64,000 nt of DNA from Oxalobacteraceae sp. CFBP 8761 (lineage in GTDB: Bacteria > Pseudomonadota > Gammaproteobacteria > Burkholderiales > Burkholderiaceae_D). Numbering within the stretch: the stretch's first letter is position 1; the number at the start of each line of letters is the position of its first letter. Shown here piece after piece: positions 9,008 through 16,947 of the stretch. The DNA lies in assembly GCA_014841595.1 (NCBI GenBank), contig JACYUE010000002.1:248001-312000 (forward strand), written 5' to 3'. Below the pieces are notes generated by a model. It did no database searches, had not been told where the DNA came from, and saw only the letters and a program-made list of their open reading frames with translations. The position numbers and the translations under genes were made by a program.

Positions 9008-9649
9008 TCAGGGCCGCTTCGACCGGCCGATGATGCTCGCGACCTTGGTGGTGATCATGTCGACCGCCGGGCCGTTTGCGCCATGGGGCAGGATCACGTC
9101 GGCATTGCGCTTGGTGGGTTCGATGAACTGCTTGTGCATCGGCCGCACCGTGTCCAGGTACTGGCTGACGATGCTCTCCAATGAACGGCCGCGTTCGGCA
9201 ATATCGCGCTGCATGCGGCGGATGAAGCGCACGTCGGACGCCGTATCGACAAAGATCTTCAGCGACATCATGTCGCGCAGATCGGCGTCGTACAGCGCGA
9301 ACAGCCCTTCGACGACGATCACGGGTGCCGGCTTGACGGGAATGGTCTTGTCCGAGCGGTTGTCGATCGTGAAATCGTACTCGGGCATTGCGATCGCCTC
9401 GCCATTGCGCAGCGCCTGGACGTGCTGGATCAGCAACGGCCAGTCGAACGCGTGCGGATGATCGTAGTTCTGCTTGCGGCGCACTTCAGGGGGCAGGTCG
9501 GACTGGTCGCGGTAGTAATCGTCCTGCATCACGATCGAGACCATGTCGGCACCGAACGACGCCAGTACCTGCTGGGAGACCGTGGACTTGCCACTGCCGC
9601 TGCCACCGGCGACCCCGATGACGAACGGCATAAAAGGAATGGAATTCAT
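9008..9649 (-). CDS. udk: Uridine kinase
   Basis: A 213-residue P-loop kinase that phosphorylates uridine and cytidine to UMP and CMP in the pyrimidine salvage pathway. Visible features are the Walker A motif GGSGSGKST at residues 15-23, the MQDDYYRD segment, the DHPHAFDWPLL nucleoside-binding stretch, and VVEGLFALYD followed by the lid region RFIRRMQRDIAERGR. Length and motif order are as in Escherichia coli Udk. It is a single gene in the opposite orientation to the upstream receiver gene, 32 bases away at the 3' end. Confidence 0.93.
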   Translation of the reverse strand: MNSIPFMPFVIGVAGGSGSGKSTVSQQVLASFGADMVSIVMQDDYYRDQSDLPPEVRRKQNYDHPHAFDWPLLIQHVQALRNGEAIAMPEYDFTIDNRSDKTIPVKPAPVIVVEGLFALYDADLRDMMSLKIFVDTASDVRFIRRMQRDIAERGRSLESIVSQYLDTVRPMHKQFIEPTKRNADVILPHGANGPAVDMITTKVASIIGRSKRP

Positions 9650-9745
9650 CCCTGCATGATACCGGAGAGGCGCGCAGGCCGACAGGGCAGGCCAGGCAAT
9701 GACTTGGCAATGACCTGGCTCTGACCTTGCTCGATTGTCAGTGCA

Positions 9746-10003
9746 TCAGAAGTAGACGGTGACGCGGGCGGCGTCCGGGCCGGCGCTGCGCAGCGATGGC
9801 GCCGCCGGGACGTCCAGAAGATACGGTGTGGCCGGGCTGGCACACTGCACCTGCACGGCGGCGCCGGCATTGATCGAACAGGTGGCCACGATCGTCAGGC
9901 GCGCTTCGAAGCTTGCCGACACCACGCGTGCATCCGCACCGACCGGCAAGGTCAGGGTGGCGGTGGCCAGCAGAGCAGCAAGGAAACGGAGGGAGCGCGA
10001 CAT
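9746..10003 (-). CDS. Miniature spore coat U-like secreted protein
   Basis: An 85-residue protein with a clear signal peptide (about residues 1-25, VGADA|RVV). The mature part is only about 60 residues. It opens with VSASFEARLTIVATCSIN, which matches the first strand and first cysteine of SCPU pilins. It continues with VQVQCASPATPYLL, similar to the second cysteine strand, and closes with AARVTVYF, like the last SCPU strand. The middle of the usual 130-150-residue domain is missing. The frame extends to a TTG at 10021, but the ATG at 10003 starts the signal peptide. It is either a real short pilin-like subunit or an internally deleted remnant. Confidence 0.6.
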   Translation of the reverse strand: MSRSLRFLAALLATATLTLPVGADARVVSASFEARLTIVATCSINAGAAVQVQCASPATPYLLDVPAAPSLRSAGPDAARVTVYF

Positions 10004-10240
10004 GCTTTGTGTTCGGGGCAAATAGCCGGTAGATGATCGATGAAGACCATCATAGCCACTTTGGCAGTGGCGTGCGCGAACGCAGTGCGGGACAGTGCAA
10101 GCAGGGAATGTAGCGGTATTTCGGGTTTGGCGGTATTTATTTGCCGGTTCGACCGGATGTGTCGCGCAAGTCGCGCACTGGACGCCTGAAAATTGCGATA
10201 AAGGTAAACACAGTTGTCGATTTTGCGGTTTTACAGCGAA

Positions 10241-10274
10241 TTAGAGAATAGTCTCTAAAAGAAACATTAGTTTC
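10241..10274. repeat. Two adjacent AT-rich dyads 3' of the receiver gene
   Basis: TTAGAGA-ATAG-TCTCTAA at 10241-10258 is a perfect 7-bp inverted repeat, and GAAAC-ATTA-GTTTC at 10261-10274 is a perfect 5-bp one. They lie 13-46 bases beyond the stop of the reverse-strand receiver gene. Read on that strand, the second hairpin is followed by TTTT, so they may act as a weak terminator. A regulatory role for the upstream end of the miniature SCPU gene, 240 bases away, is also possible. Confidence 0.4.
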
Positions 10275-10286
10275 AGTAAAGAAATA

Positions 10287-10676
10287 TTAGAGCGTGTTTT
10301 CAGGCAAATTCGCCAGCAATCCCGATACCGCGTCGACCAGTTCGATCGGGCTGAACGGCTTGACGATGTACAGATCGGCGCCAGCCGCCATGCCGGCTGC
10401 GACGTCGCTTTGCTGGCCGCAGGCCGACAGCAGCACGATCTTGACGCCGGCATTGGCGGGATCCTGCCGCAGGCGCGCGCAGACGTCCAGGCCGCTCTCG
10501 CCGGGGCCGAGCCAGATATCGAGCATGACGACGTCGGGCCGCTCCGCTGCAAACCTCGCGAGCGCCTGCTCGGCGTTGGCCGCTTCGACGATGCGGCCCA
10601 GAGCCTGCAGGCTCAGTGAAATCAGCAGGCGCAGTTCGTCCTGGTCATCGACGACAAGAATGGTATTAGCGGGCAT
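10287..10676 (-). CDS. Stand-alone response regulator (receiver domain only)
   Basis: A 129-residue receiver domain. It has ILVVDDQDE at the N-terminus, the phospho-acceptor Asp in VVMLDIWLGPGESG, the switch Ser in VLLSACG and the Lys in YIVKPFSP. All phosphotransfer residues are intact and there is no output domain. It lies in the same orientation as the HTH-receiver gene upstream (10837-11472), with a 160-base gap. They could belong to one pathway, but nothing in the sequence proves co-transcription. No kinase gene is nearby. Confidence 0.83.
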   Translation of the reverse strand: MPANTILVVDDQDELRLLISLSLQALGRIVEAANAEQALARFAAERPDVVMLDIWLGPGESGLDVCARLRQDPANAGVKIVLLSACGQQSDVAAGMAAGADLYIVKPFSPIELVDAVSGLLANLPENTL

Positions 10677-10836
10677 CGCCGTGCTCCTGCCGTGGGTAGG
10701 GGCCGATGACGCCGGCCGGGTCGAACCGCAGTGTCGACGGGAGGGGCAGGATCGGCAGGAAGGCCAGGGTGGCGGTCATGGATGGGCTGGCATCGAAGGC
10801 GCGTCGGTGCGCCGAGCATAGCAGTTCAGTTGCTGA

Positions 10837-11472
10837 TCAAGCGCGCGCCAGACCGTGTTCGACAGCGGCGCGCAGTTCGCCAAACGGCACCGGCTTCGGG
10901 AACACCGGGATATCGGCCGGCAAGCCCATGGCCTTGATCGTTGCACGGTCCAGGCCGCTCACCACGATCATGCTCATGCCAGCGCTGCCGCTGTCTTCGC
11001 GCAGCGTGCGGATCATGCGGAACCCGTCCATGCCCGGCATGTTCAGGTCGCTCACCAGCAGGTCGGGCCGCTCTTCGCCGATGCGGATCAGGGCCTCGAA
11101 GCCGTTGTTGGCCTTGACGACGTTCAGGTCCATGCCCCAGCCGGCCATCTCGAGTTCGTACAGGCGCAGCATCAGGGGATCATCGTCCACCACGAGTACG
11201 CGGCGCGTCGATGACGCCGAGGCGACCGGCGCGGCCGGTGGCGGCGCGTGCGCGGCAATGGCAATACGACGCCCTTCGACCAGGCGGTTGACCGATTCCA
11301 GCGTGATGCGGCGATGGCCGCCAGCCGTGCGCCACGCCTGCAGCGTGCCGCTCTCGACCCACAGTTGCACCGTGCGGTGCGACACGCCAAGGACCGCTGC
11401 CGCCTCCTTGGTTGAGCAATAGTCGGCGGCGTTGTACGGTGCGGCCGGCTGCAGGTCGGGTGAATTTTTCAT
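10837..11472 (-). CDS. Excisionase-type HTH domain fused to receiver domain
   Basis: A 211-residue regulator with an unusual domain order. Residues about 14-68 form a MerR/excisionase-like helix-turn-helix (CSTKEAAAVLGVSHRTVQLWVESG, then a GGHRRI wing). A proline- and alanine-rich linker (about 70-88) follows, then a C-terminal receiver domain. The receiver residues are intact: VVDDDP, LVSDLNMPGMDG, VVSGL and FPKPVP. Most transcriptional response regulators have the receiver first. It is transcribed away from the division cluster, its start 378 bases from the mra promoter. DNA target and partner kinase are unknown. Confidence 0.85.
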   Translation of the reverse strand: MKNSPDLQPAAPYNAADYCSTKEAAAVLGVSHRTVQLWVESGTLQAWRTAGGHRRITLESVNRLVEGRRIAIAAHAPPPAAPVASASSTRRVLVVDDDPLMLRLYELEMAGWGMDLNVVKANNGFEALIRIGEERPDLLVSDLNMPGMDGFRMIRTLREDSGSAGMSMIVVSGLDRATIKAMGLPADIPVFPKPVPFGELRAAVEHGLARA

Positions 11473-11849
11473 ATTTACTGATGTTACGTTTTAAGTTTCC
11501 CAAAGTCAAAATAGTTAACCGGAAAAATGAATGATTCATTAAACCAAAAGTCGTTATCCGGTGCTGCAAAGCGGAGCATAGCGCATTGGCAAGTTCTTGG
11601 GTTACATCAGAGTGCTGGATGCCCGTACAGTGGTTTCAAACGCACGCCGGTTGTTACTTTACGTCAATTTTATTCTTTGCCTTGCGCTTGCACAAACGTA
11701 AATATGTGGTTGCAGAATGAGGCCCGACCTTCACTGTAACGGCTAAGTCCCTAATTTAAAGGAATATTTTGAATTGTCGAGTACCCCAAACATACACCTA
11801 AGTCATTGGTTTCATTGGCAAAATTAGGAAAGCACGGTTGGGATTTCGC
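11473..11849. other. Intergenic region between HTH-receiver gene and mra promoter
   Basis: About 380 bases with no convincing gene. The short open frames here lack ribosome binding sites and family similarity. The stretch is richer in A and T than its surroundings and should hold the promoter of the reverse-strand HTH-receiver gene. I see no terminator hairpin or repeat that I can defend. Confidence 0.5.
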
Positions 11850-11878
11850 TTGACCGTCAACATTGCTTCCACTAAAGT
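11850..11878 (+). promoter_or_regulatory. Pmra promoter of the division/cell-wall cluster
   Basis: TTGACC at 11850-11855 (5 of 6 matches to the sigma70 -35 consensus), a 17-base spacer, then TAAAGT at 11873-11878 (4 of 6 to the -10). It lies about 100 bases before mraZ and directly abuts the MraZ box repeats, the arrangement expected for an autoregulated mra promoter. Confidence 0.6.
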
Positions 11879-11916
11879 GGGAAACAGTGTGAAAAAGTGT
11901 CGATTTGTGGGAAGAA
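11877..11916 (+). promoter_or_regulatory. MraZ boxes: four 10-bp direct repeats
   Basis: Four consecutive 10-base units begin with GTG: GTGGGAAACA, GTGTGAAAAA, GTGTCGATTT and GTGGGAAGAA. MraZ of Escherichia coli is known to bind TGGGN repeats spaced at 10 bp near its own promoter. Units 1 and 4 carry a perfect TGGGA, unit 2 TGTGA, and unit 3 is degenerate. The array starts inside the proposed -10 box, so bound MraZ would block initiation. Confidence 0.75.
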
Positions 11917-11975
11917 ATCCAGATCCCGGCGCCAGACAACAACGACCAACCGAATTCTCCAAGCTAGGCATTTAC

Positions 11976-12404
11976 GTGTTCCAGGGCGCGTCAGCGATCA
12001 ACCTCGATGCAAAAGGGCGGATGTCCATTCCAGCCAAGCATCGTGACGCCCTGATACTTCAGTGCGAAGGTCGCGTCACGCTGACCAAGCACCCACAGGG
12101 CTGCCTGTTGTTCTTTCCGCGCCCGGTGTGGGAAGAGCATCGCAAGCAGATCGCTGCCTGGCCGATGTCGGCCCGTTCGTGGCAGCGTATTTTCCTTGGC
12201 AATGCCGTCGATGTCGAGCTCGACAGCGCCGGACGGATCCTGATCTCCCCCGAGCTGCGCGCTGCAGTCGGGCTCGAGAAGGAAGTGATGATGCTCGGTA
12301 TGGGCAGCCACTTCGAAATCTGGAACGCCGCCAAACTGGCCGAGGACGAGGCCGCAGCTGTGGCTGGCGGCATGCCGGATGTACTTTCCAATTTTTCTTT
12401 CTGA
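11976..12404 (+). CDS. mraZ: MraZ, regulator of the division/cell-wall cluster
   Basis: A 142-residue DNA-binding protein of the AbrB/MraZ fold with two repeats: [22 protein letters not shown] at the N-terminus and [18 protein letters not shown] near residue 90. It forms a ring that binds the repeats in its own promoter and represses the cluster. The frame is open from 11838, but an ATG there would make the MraZ boxes coding and add 46 foreign residues. The GTG at 11976 gives the canonical N-terminus and the usual length. It ends 7 bases before rsmH. Confidence 0.92.
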   Translation: MFQGASAINLDAKGRMSIPAKHRDALILQCEGRVTLTKHPQGCLLFFPRPVWEEHRKQIAAWPMSARSWQRIFLGNAVDVELDSAGRILISPELRAAVGLEKEVMMLGMGSHFEIWNAAKLAEDEAAAVAGGMPDVLSNFSF

Positions 12405-12411
12405 GGCGCCG

Positions 12412-13371
12412 ATGACGGATTCTTTGACGGTGCCTGATTATCAGCATCGCACGGTGCTACTTGACGAAGCAGTCGATGCGCTCGAGCTGAGCGGCGCACG
12501 TGCTTCCGGTACGTATATAGACGGGACCTTCGGTCGCGGCGGTCACAGCCGCCTGCTGCTGTCGCGCCTGGCCCCCGAGGGGCGCCTGATCGCGTTCGAC
12601 AAGGACCCGCAAGCCATTGCAACCGCGGAGCAGATCGACGATCCGCGTTTCAGCATTGTTCACGACAGCTTTGCCACGATGGCCGACGCGCTTGCCGCGC
12701 GCGGCATTCATCAGGTCGACGGCATCCTGCTTGACCTGGGCATTTCCTCGCCCCAGGTCGACGACGCCAGCCGCGGCTTCAGCTTCCGCCAGGACGGCCC
12801 CCTCGACATGCGCATGGACACCACGCGCGGCATGTCGGCGGCCGAATGGGTCGCGACGGCAGAGCAAAACCATTTGGAAAAGGTGATACGCAATTATGGA
12901 GAAGAGCGGTTTGCTTTTCAGATTGCAAAGGCGATTGTTGCTCGCCGCGCAGTCGAACCAATTTCAAGCACACGACAGCTTGCCGCAATCGTGGCAAGCA
13001 CGGTCAAAAGCAGGGAGAAAGGCAAGGATCCGGCAACCAGGACCTTTCAGGCTATCCGGATTTTCATCAATCAAGAGCTTGAAGACCTCGAAGCGGGGTT
13101 GACCGCTGCCTACAGCATGCTCGCGCCTGGCGCCCGCATGTCGGTGATCAGTTTTCACTCGCTGGAAGACCGCATGGTCAAGCAATTCTTCGCATCCAAA
13201 GCCAATGTCGAACAGCCCGACCGCCGCCTGCCGATCCGCGCCGTCGATCTGCCGCAGCCGTTGATGAAGCTGATCACGAAGATCAAGCCATCGGATGCCG
13301 AAGTGTCGGACAACCCGCGCTCGCGCTCCGCCGTGCTGCGCGTCGCCGAACGCCTGGGAACGCCGACATGA
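12412..13371 (+). CDS. rsmH: 16S rRNA m4C1402 methyltransferase
   Basis: A 319-residue SAM-dependent methyltransferase (MraW) that N4-methylates cytidine 1402 of 16S rRNA in the ribosomal P site. Motifs include the [14 protein letters not shown]-terminus, the SAM-binding [11 protein letters not shown] near residue 40, FDKDPQA, the catalytic-region DLGISSPQ, and [10 protein letters not shown] near residue 244. The ATG at 12412 follows the mraZ stop by 7 bases and is 33 bases inside a longer open frame. The stop overlaps the ftsL start in an ATGA. Confidence 0.95.
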   Translation: MTDSLTVPDYQHRTVLLDEAVDALELSGARASGTYIDGTFGRGGHSRLLLSRLAPEGRLIAFDKDPQAIATAEQIDDPRFSIVHDSFATMADALAARGIHQVDGILLDLGISSPQVDDASRGFSFRQDGPLDMRMDTTRGMSAAEWVATAEQNHLEKVIRNYGEERFAFQIAKAIVARRAVEPISSTRQLAAIVASTVKSREKGKDPATRTFQAIRIFINQELEDLEAGLTAAYSMLAPGARMSVISFHSLEDRMVKQFFASKANVEQPDRRLPIRAVDLPQPLMKLITKIKPSDAEVSDNPRSRSAVLRVAERLGTPT

Positions 13372-13640
13372 GCGTGAAGGTCAACGTGTTTCTTACCACG
13401 CTGCTGGTCGGCTGCGCGCTGTCGGTCGTCAACGCCCGCTACCAGGCGCGCCATTTGCTGATCGAACTCGAACGCCTGCAGCAGCACGCGCGCCAGCTCG
13501 ACGTCGACTGGGACCAGCTCCAGCTCGACCAGTCGCGCCTGGCCAAGAACGATCGCATCGAGCAGATTGCCCGTTCCGAACTGAATATGGCGCCGCTCAC
13601 GCCCGCCCGTACCCAATACCTGACCGAAGGCGCCCCATGA
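13368..13640 (+). CDS. ftsL: Cell division protein FtsL
   Basis: A 90-residue bitopic division protein. A short cytoplasmic tail and a membrane segment (about residues 4-20) precede a periplasmic leucine-zipper-like coiled coil ([21 protein letters not shown]). The region [22 protein letters not shown] is typical of the betaproteobacterial protein. With FtsB and FtsQ it forms the subcomplex that activates FtsW/FtsI. It overlaps both neighbours by 4 bases, so translation is coupled. Sequence conservation in the family is low. Position between rsmH and ftsI makes the call secure. Confidence 0.92.
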   Translation: MSVKVNVFLTTLLVGCALSVVNARYQARHLLIELERLQQHARQLDVDWDQLQLDQSRLAKNDRIEQIARSELNMAPLTPARTQYLTEGAP

Positions 13641-15412
13641 CGCGCGGTGCTTCCAAATCCGGCGCACGCGTTGCTGCCTCGAAGGGCGTTGCATTCACCA
13701 AGAGCCCGGTGCTCGCGGTGCGCCTGCCCGACTGGCGCTCGCGCATGGTGCTGTTCGTCCTGTTCGCGTCGTTTGCCGCGCTGGCCGTGCGCGCCGTCTG
13801 GCTGCAGGGCGTGTCGAACCAGTTCCTGCAAAGCCAGGGCAAGAGCCGCTACGAGCGCACACTTGAACTGCCGGCTACCCGTGGCCGCATCCTTGACCGC
13901 AACGGCGCCGTGCTGGCCACGTCGCTGCCGGTGCGCGCCGTGTGGGCGATCCCCGAAGACGTGCTGGCCTCGCCACCGGAAAAAATCACTGCACTGGCCA
14001 AGCTGCTGGGCATGCCCGAAGCCGACATCCGCAAGAAGCTCGACTCGGACCGCACCTTCGTCTACCTGAAACGCCAGGTCGAAATGCCGGTGATCGCCGA
14101 AATCGAGAAGCTCAAGATCAATGGCCTCGACACGCGCAAGGAATACAAGCGCTTCTACCCGCAGGGCGAAGTCGTCACCCACCTGGTCGGTTTCACCAAT
14201 GTGGAAGACAAGGGCCAGGAAGGCATGGAGCTGCAACACCAGAAAACGCTGATGGGCGTGCCTGGCAGCCGCCGCGTGATCAAGGACCGCCTGGGCCACA
14301 TCGCCGAAGATCTGGGCATGTTCCGTGAACCGCACCAGGGGCGCGACCTGACGCTGTCGGTCGACAGCAAGCTGCAATACATTGCGTTTACCAGTATCAA
14401 GAACGCCGTCGAGAAGTTCAATGCAAAGGCCGGCGCCGCCGTGGTGCTCGACGTGCACACCGGCGAAGTGCTGGCGCTGGCGAACTACCCGACCTACAAC
14501 CCGAACGACCGCTCCAAGCTGACCGGCGAGCAGCTGCGCAACCGCGTCATCACCGACACGTTCGAGCCGGGTTCGACGATCAAGCCGATCACCATCGGCC
14601 TGGGCCTGGACACGGGCCGCATCACGCCCGACACGGTGTTCGACAATAACCCGGGCTGGATGACGATCACCGGCAAGCGCATTCGCGACACGCACAACTA
14701 TGGCGTGCAGACGGTCAGCGGCATCATCCAGAAGTCGTCGAATATCGGCGCCGTCAAGGTGTCGCAGCGCATCCCGCCGCAGGAAATGTGGGAGATGTAC
14801 ACCAAGGTCGGCTACGGCCAGGCGCCGCGCTTCGGCTTCCCGGGCGCGACCGCCGGCCGCGTGCGGCCATGGAAATCGTGGCGCCCGATCGAGTACGCGA
14901 ACATGGCCTTCGGCCACGGCCTGTCGGTCTCGCTGCTGCAGATGGCGCGCTCGTACATGATCTTCGCGCGCAACGGCGACATCATTCCGCTGTCGTTCGT
15001 GAAGGTCAACGAAGAGCCGGTCGGCCAGCAGGTGATTTCGCCCAAGACCGCAGCGCAGGTGCGCACGATGCTCGAATCGGTGGTTGGCCCGCAGGGCACG
15101 GCGTCCAAAGCGCAGGTCGCCGGCTACCGCATCGGCGGAAAGACCGGTACGGCCGAAAAGCTCGTCAACGGCCGCTACTCGCGCACCAACAATATCGGCT
15201 ATTTCGCCGGCATCGGGCCGATGTCCAAGCCGCGCTTCATCATCGCCGTGATGGTCGACGATCCGAGCGGCGCCCTGCGCACCGGCGGCAGCGTCGCCGC
15301 ACCGACGGCTGCCGACCTGTTTGCCAGCGCGCTGCGCGCAGCCAACGTGCCGCCCGATTCCTCCATCACGGACATCATCATTCCTGAAGTCCCATTAGAG
15401 GAGAGCATGTGA
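13637..15412 (+). CDS. ftsI: Penicillin-binding protein 3 (septal transpeptidase)
   Basis: A 591-residue class B PBP that cross-links septal peptidoglycan. There is one membrane segment (about residues 36-55), a pedestal region beginning ATRGRILDRNGAVLATSLP, and a transpeptidase domain. The active-site Ser is in GSTIK near residue 312, with SSN near 367 and KTGTAEK near 502. The long N-terminal cytoplasmic tail (SKSGARVAASKG) is basic. The frame is open from 13295, but the ATG at 13637 overlaps the ftsL stop by 4 bases and yields the normal length. Confidence 0.95.
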   Translation: MTRGASKSGARVAASKGVAFTKSPVLAVRLPDWRSRMVLFVLFASFAALAVRAVWLQGVSNQFLQSQGKSRYERTLELPATRGRILDRNGAVLATSLPVRAVWAIPEDVLASPPEKITALAKLLGMPEADIRKKLDSDRTFVYLKRQVEMPVIAEIEKLKINGLDTRKEYKRFYPQGEVVTHLVGFTNVEDKGQEGMELQHQKTLMGVPGSRRVIKDRLGHIAEDLGMFREPHQGRDLTLSVDSKLQYIAFTSIKNAVEKFNAKAGAAVVLDVHTGEVLALANYPTYNPNDRSKLTGEQLRNRVITDTFEPGSTIKPITIGLGLDTGRITPDTVFDNNPGWMTITGKRIRDTHNYGVQTVSGIIQKSSNIGAVKVSQRIPPQEMWEMYTKVGYGQAPRFGFPGATAGRVRPWKSWRPIEYANMAFGHGLSVSLLQMARSYMIFARNGDIIPLSFVKVNEEPVGQQVISPKTAAQVRTMLESVVGPQGTASKAQVAGYRIGGKTGTAEKLVNGRYSRTNNIGYFAGIGPMSKPRFIIAVMVDDPSGALRTGGSVAAPTAADLFASALRAANVPPDSSITDIIIPEVPLEESM

Positions 15413-16947
15413 TGAGCCCAAGCCTGAACGACATCCGCAACTGGATCGCTGCCGCCGCACCGGGCGGCCGTCTCGTTTCCGACTCGCGCCGCGTGCAGCC
15501 GGGCGACGTGTTCTTTGCCTATCCGGGCGATGCGCAGGATGGCCGCCGCTTCATCGGCGCGGCTGCCGACGCGGGCGCCGCCGCCATCGTGTATGACGAC
15601 CAGGACTTCACCTGGCCTGACACCGTCACGACGCCGCACCTGGCCGTGGCCGGCCTCAAACAGCTGGCCGGGCCGATCGCGCATGCGGTGCTGGACCAGC
15701 CGGACAGCGCGATGTTTACCGTCGCCGTCACTGGCACCAACGGCAAGACCTCGTGCGCGCTGTGGACCGCGCAAGCGCTGGCGCGCCTGGGCGAGACCGC
15801 GGGTGTGATCGGCACGCTGGGCGTGGGCGTCATCGCGCCCAAGGCAAAGACTGAAGCGCAGTTCGACGTCACCGGCTACACGACGCCGGATGCCGTGCTG
15901 CTGGCGCAGACGCTGGCGGAGCTGAATGGCAAGGGCGCCACGGCGCTGGCAATCGAAGCCTCGTCCATCGGCCTGGTGCAGCAGCGCACGGCCGGCATGC
16001 ATGTCGACGTGGCGATCTTCACGAACCTGACGCGCGACCACCTCGACTTCCATGGCGACATGGCGAGCTACGAGGCGGCCAAGGTCACGCTGTTCGAGTG
16101 GCCGGGCCTGAAGCACGCGATCGTGAACCTGGATGACGCAGCCGGGCAGCGCCTGGTGGCGCATCTGCGCGCGAACTTCCCGGCGCTGGCCGTCACGGGC
16201 TATACGCTGGACGCCACTGCTGCTGTGCCGGATGGCGTGGCCGTCCTGCGCGCCAGCGGCATGCGCAGCAAGAACGCCGGCACCGAATGCCAGGTCGAGA
16301 CGCCCGCGGGCAGCGCGACCATCCGCAGCCGCCTGGTAGGCAACTACAACGTGAGCAATACACTGGCGGTGCTGGGCGCCTTGCTGGCGCGGGGCGTGGC
16401 GCTCAAAAGCGCGGTCGAGGCGATCGAATCGCTGGTCCCGGCGCCGGGCCGCATGCAGCAGATGGGCGGGCAGGATGCGCCGATGGTCGTGATCGACTAC
16501 GCGCACACGCCGGACGCGCTGGAAAAAACCCTGGATGCGCTGCGCCAGGTGGCGGCTGACCGCGGCGGGCAGCTGTGGTGCGTGTTTGGCTGCGGGGGCG
16601 ACCGGGATCCGGGCAAGCGCCCGCAAATGGGCCGCATCGCGCAGGCCGCCGACCAGGTGCTCGTCACCAGCGACAACCCGCGCAGCGAAGAGCCGGCGGC
16701 CATCATCGCCCAGATCGTGGCGGGGATGGACGCCAACGCACCAGGCTCGCGCCTGCAGACGGTGGAAGACCGCGCGTCGGCCATTCTGCTGGCCGTGAAA
16801 CAGGCCGCCAGGCAGGACGTGATCCTGCTGGCCGGGAAGGGCCATGAGCCTTACCAGGAAATCAAGGGACGCAAGATGCCGTTTTCGGATACGGACCACG
16901 CTTCGCTCGCATTGACGGCGCGGCTTACCATGTTGAGGACGCATTGA
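15412..16947 (+). CDS. murE: UDP-MurNAc-L-Ala-D-Glu:meso-DAP ligase
   Basis: A 511-residue Mur ligase that adds meso-diaminopimelate to UDP-MurNAc-dipeptide. It has the ATP loop TGTNGKTSC near residue 108, the ligase motif EASSIGL, HTPDALEKTL, and the specificity motif DNPR (TSDNPRSEEP). DNPR indicates meso-DAP rather than lysine, as expected for Gram-negative bacteria. The ATG at 15412 overlaps the ftsI stop by one base. A GTG at 15409 is also in frame but less likely. Its stop overlaps the murF start. Confidence 0.95.
   Translation: MSPSLNDIRNWIAAAAPGGRLVSDSRRVQPGDVFFAYPGDAQDGRRFIGAAADAGAAAIVYDDQDFTWPDTVTTPHLAVAGLKQLAGPIAHAVLDQPDSAMFTVAVTGTNGKTSCALWTAQALARLGETAGVIGTLGVGVIAPKAKTEAQFDVTGYTTPDAVLLAQTLAELNGKGATALAIEASSIGLVQQRTAGMHVDVAIFTNLTRDHLDFHGDMASYEAAKVTLFEWPGLKHAIVNLDDAAGQRLVAHLRANFPALAVTGYTLDATAAVPDGVAVLRASGMRSKNAGTECQVETPAGSATIRSRLVGNYNVSNTLAVLGALLARGVALKSAVEAIESLVPAPGRMQQMGGQDAPMVVIDYAHTPDALEKTLDALRQVAADRGGQLWCVFGCGGDRDPGKRPQMGRIAQAADQVLVTSDNPRSEEPAAIIAQIVAGMDANAPGSRLQTVEDRASAILLAVKQAARQDVILLAGKGHEPYQEIKGRKMPFSDTDHASLALTARLTMLRTH

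Noticed and set aside
11838..11975. ATG start for a longer MraZ
   Set aside because: It would put the MraZ boxes inside the coding region and add 46 residues absent from the family. The GTG at 11976 gives the standard 142-residue protein.
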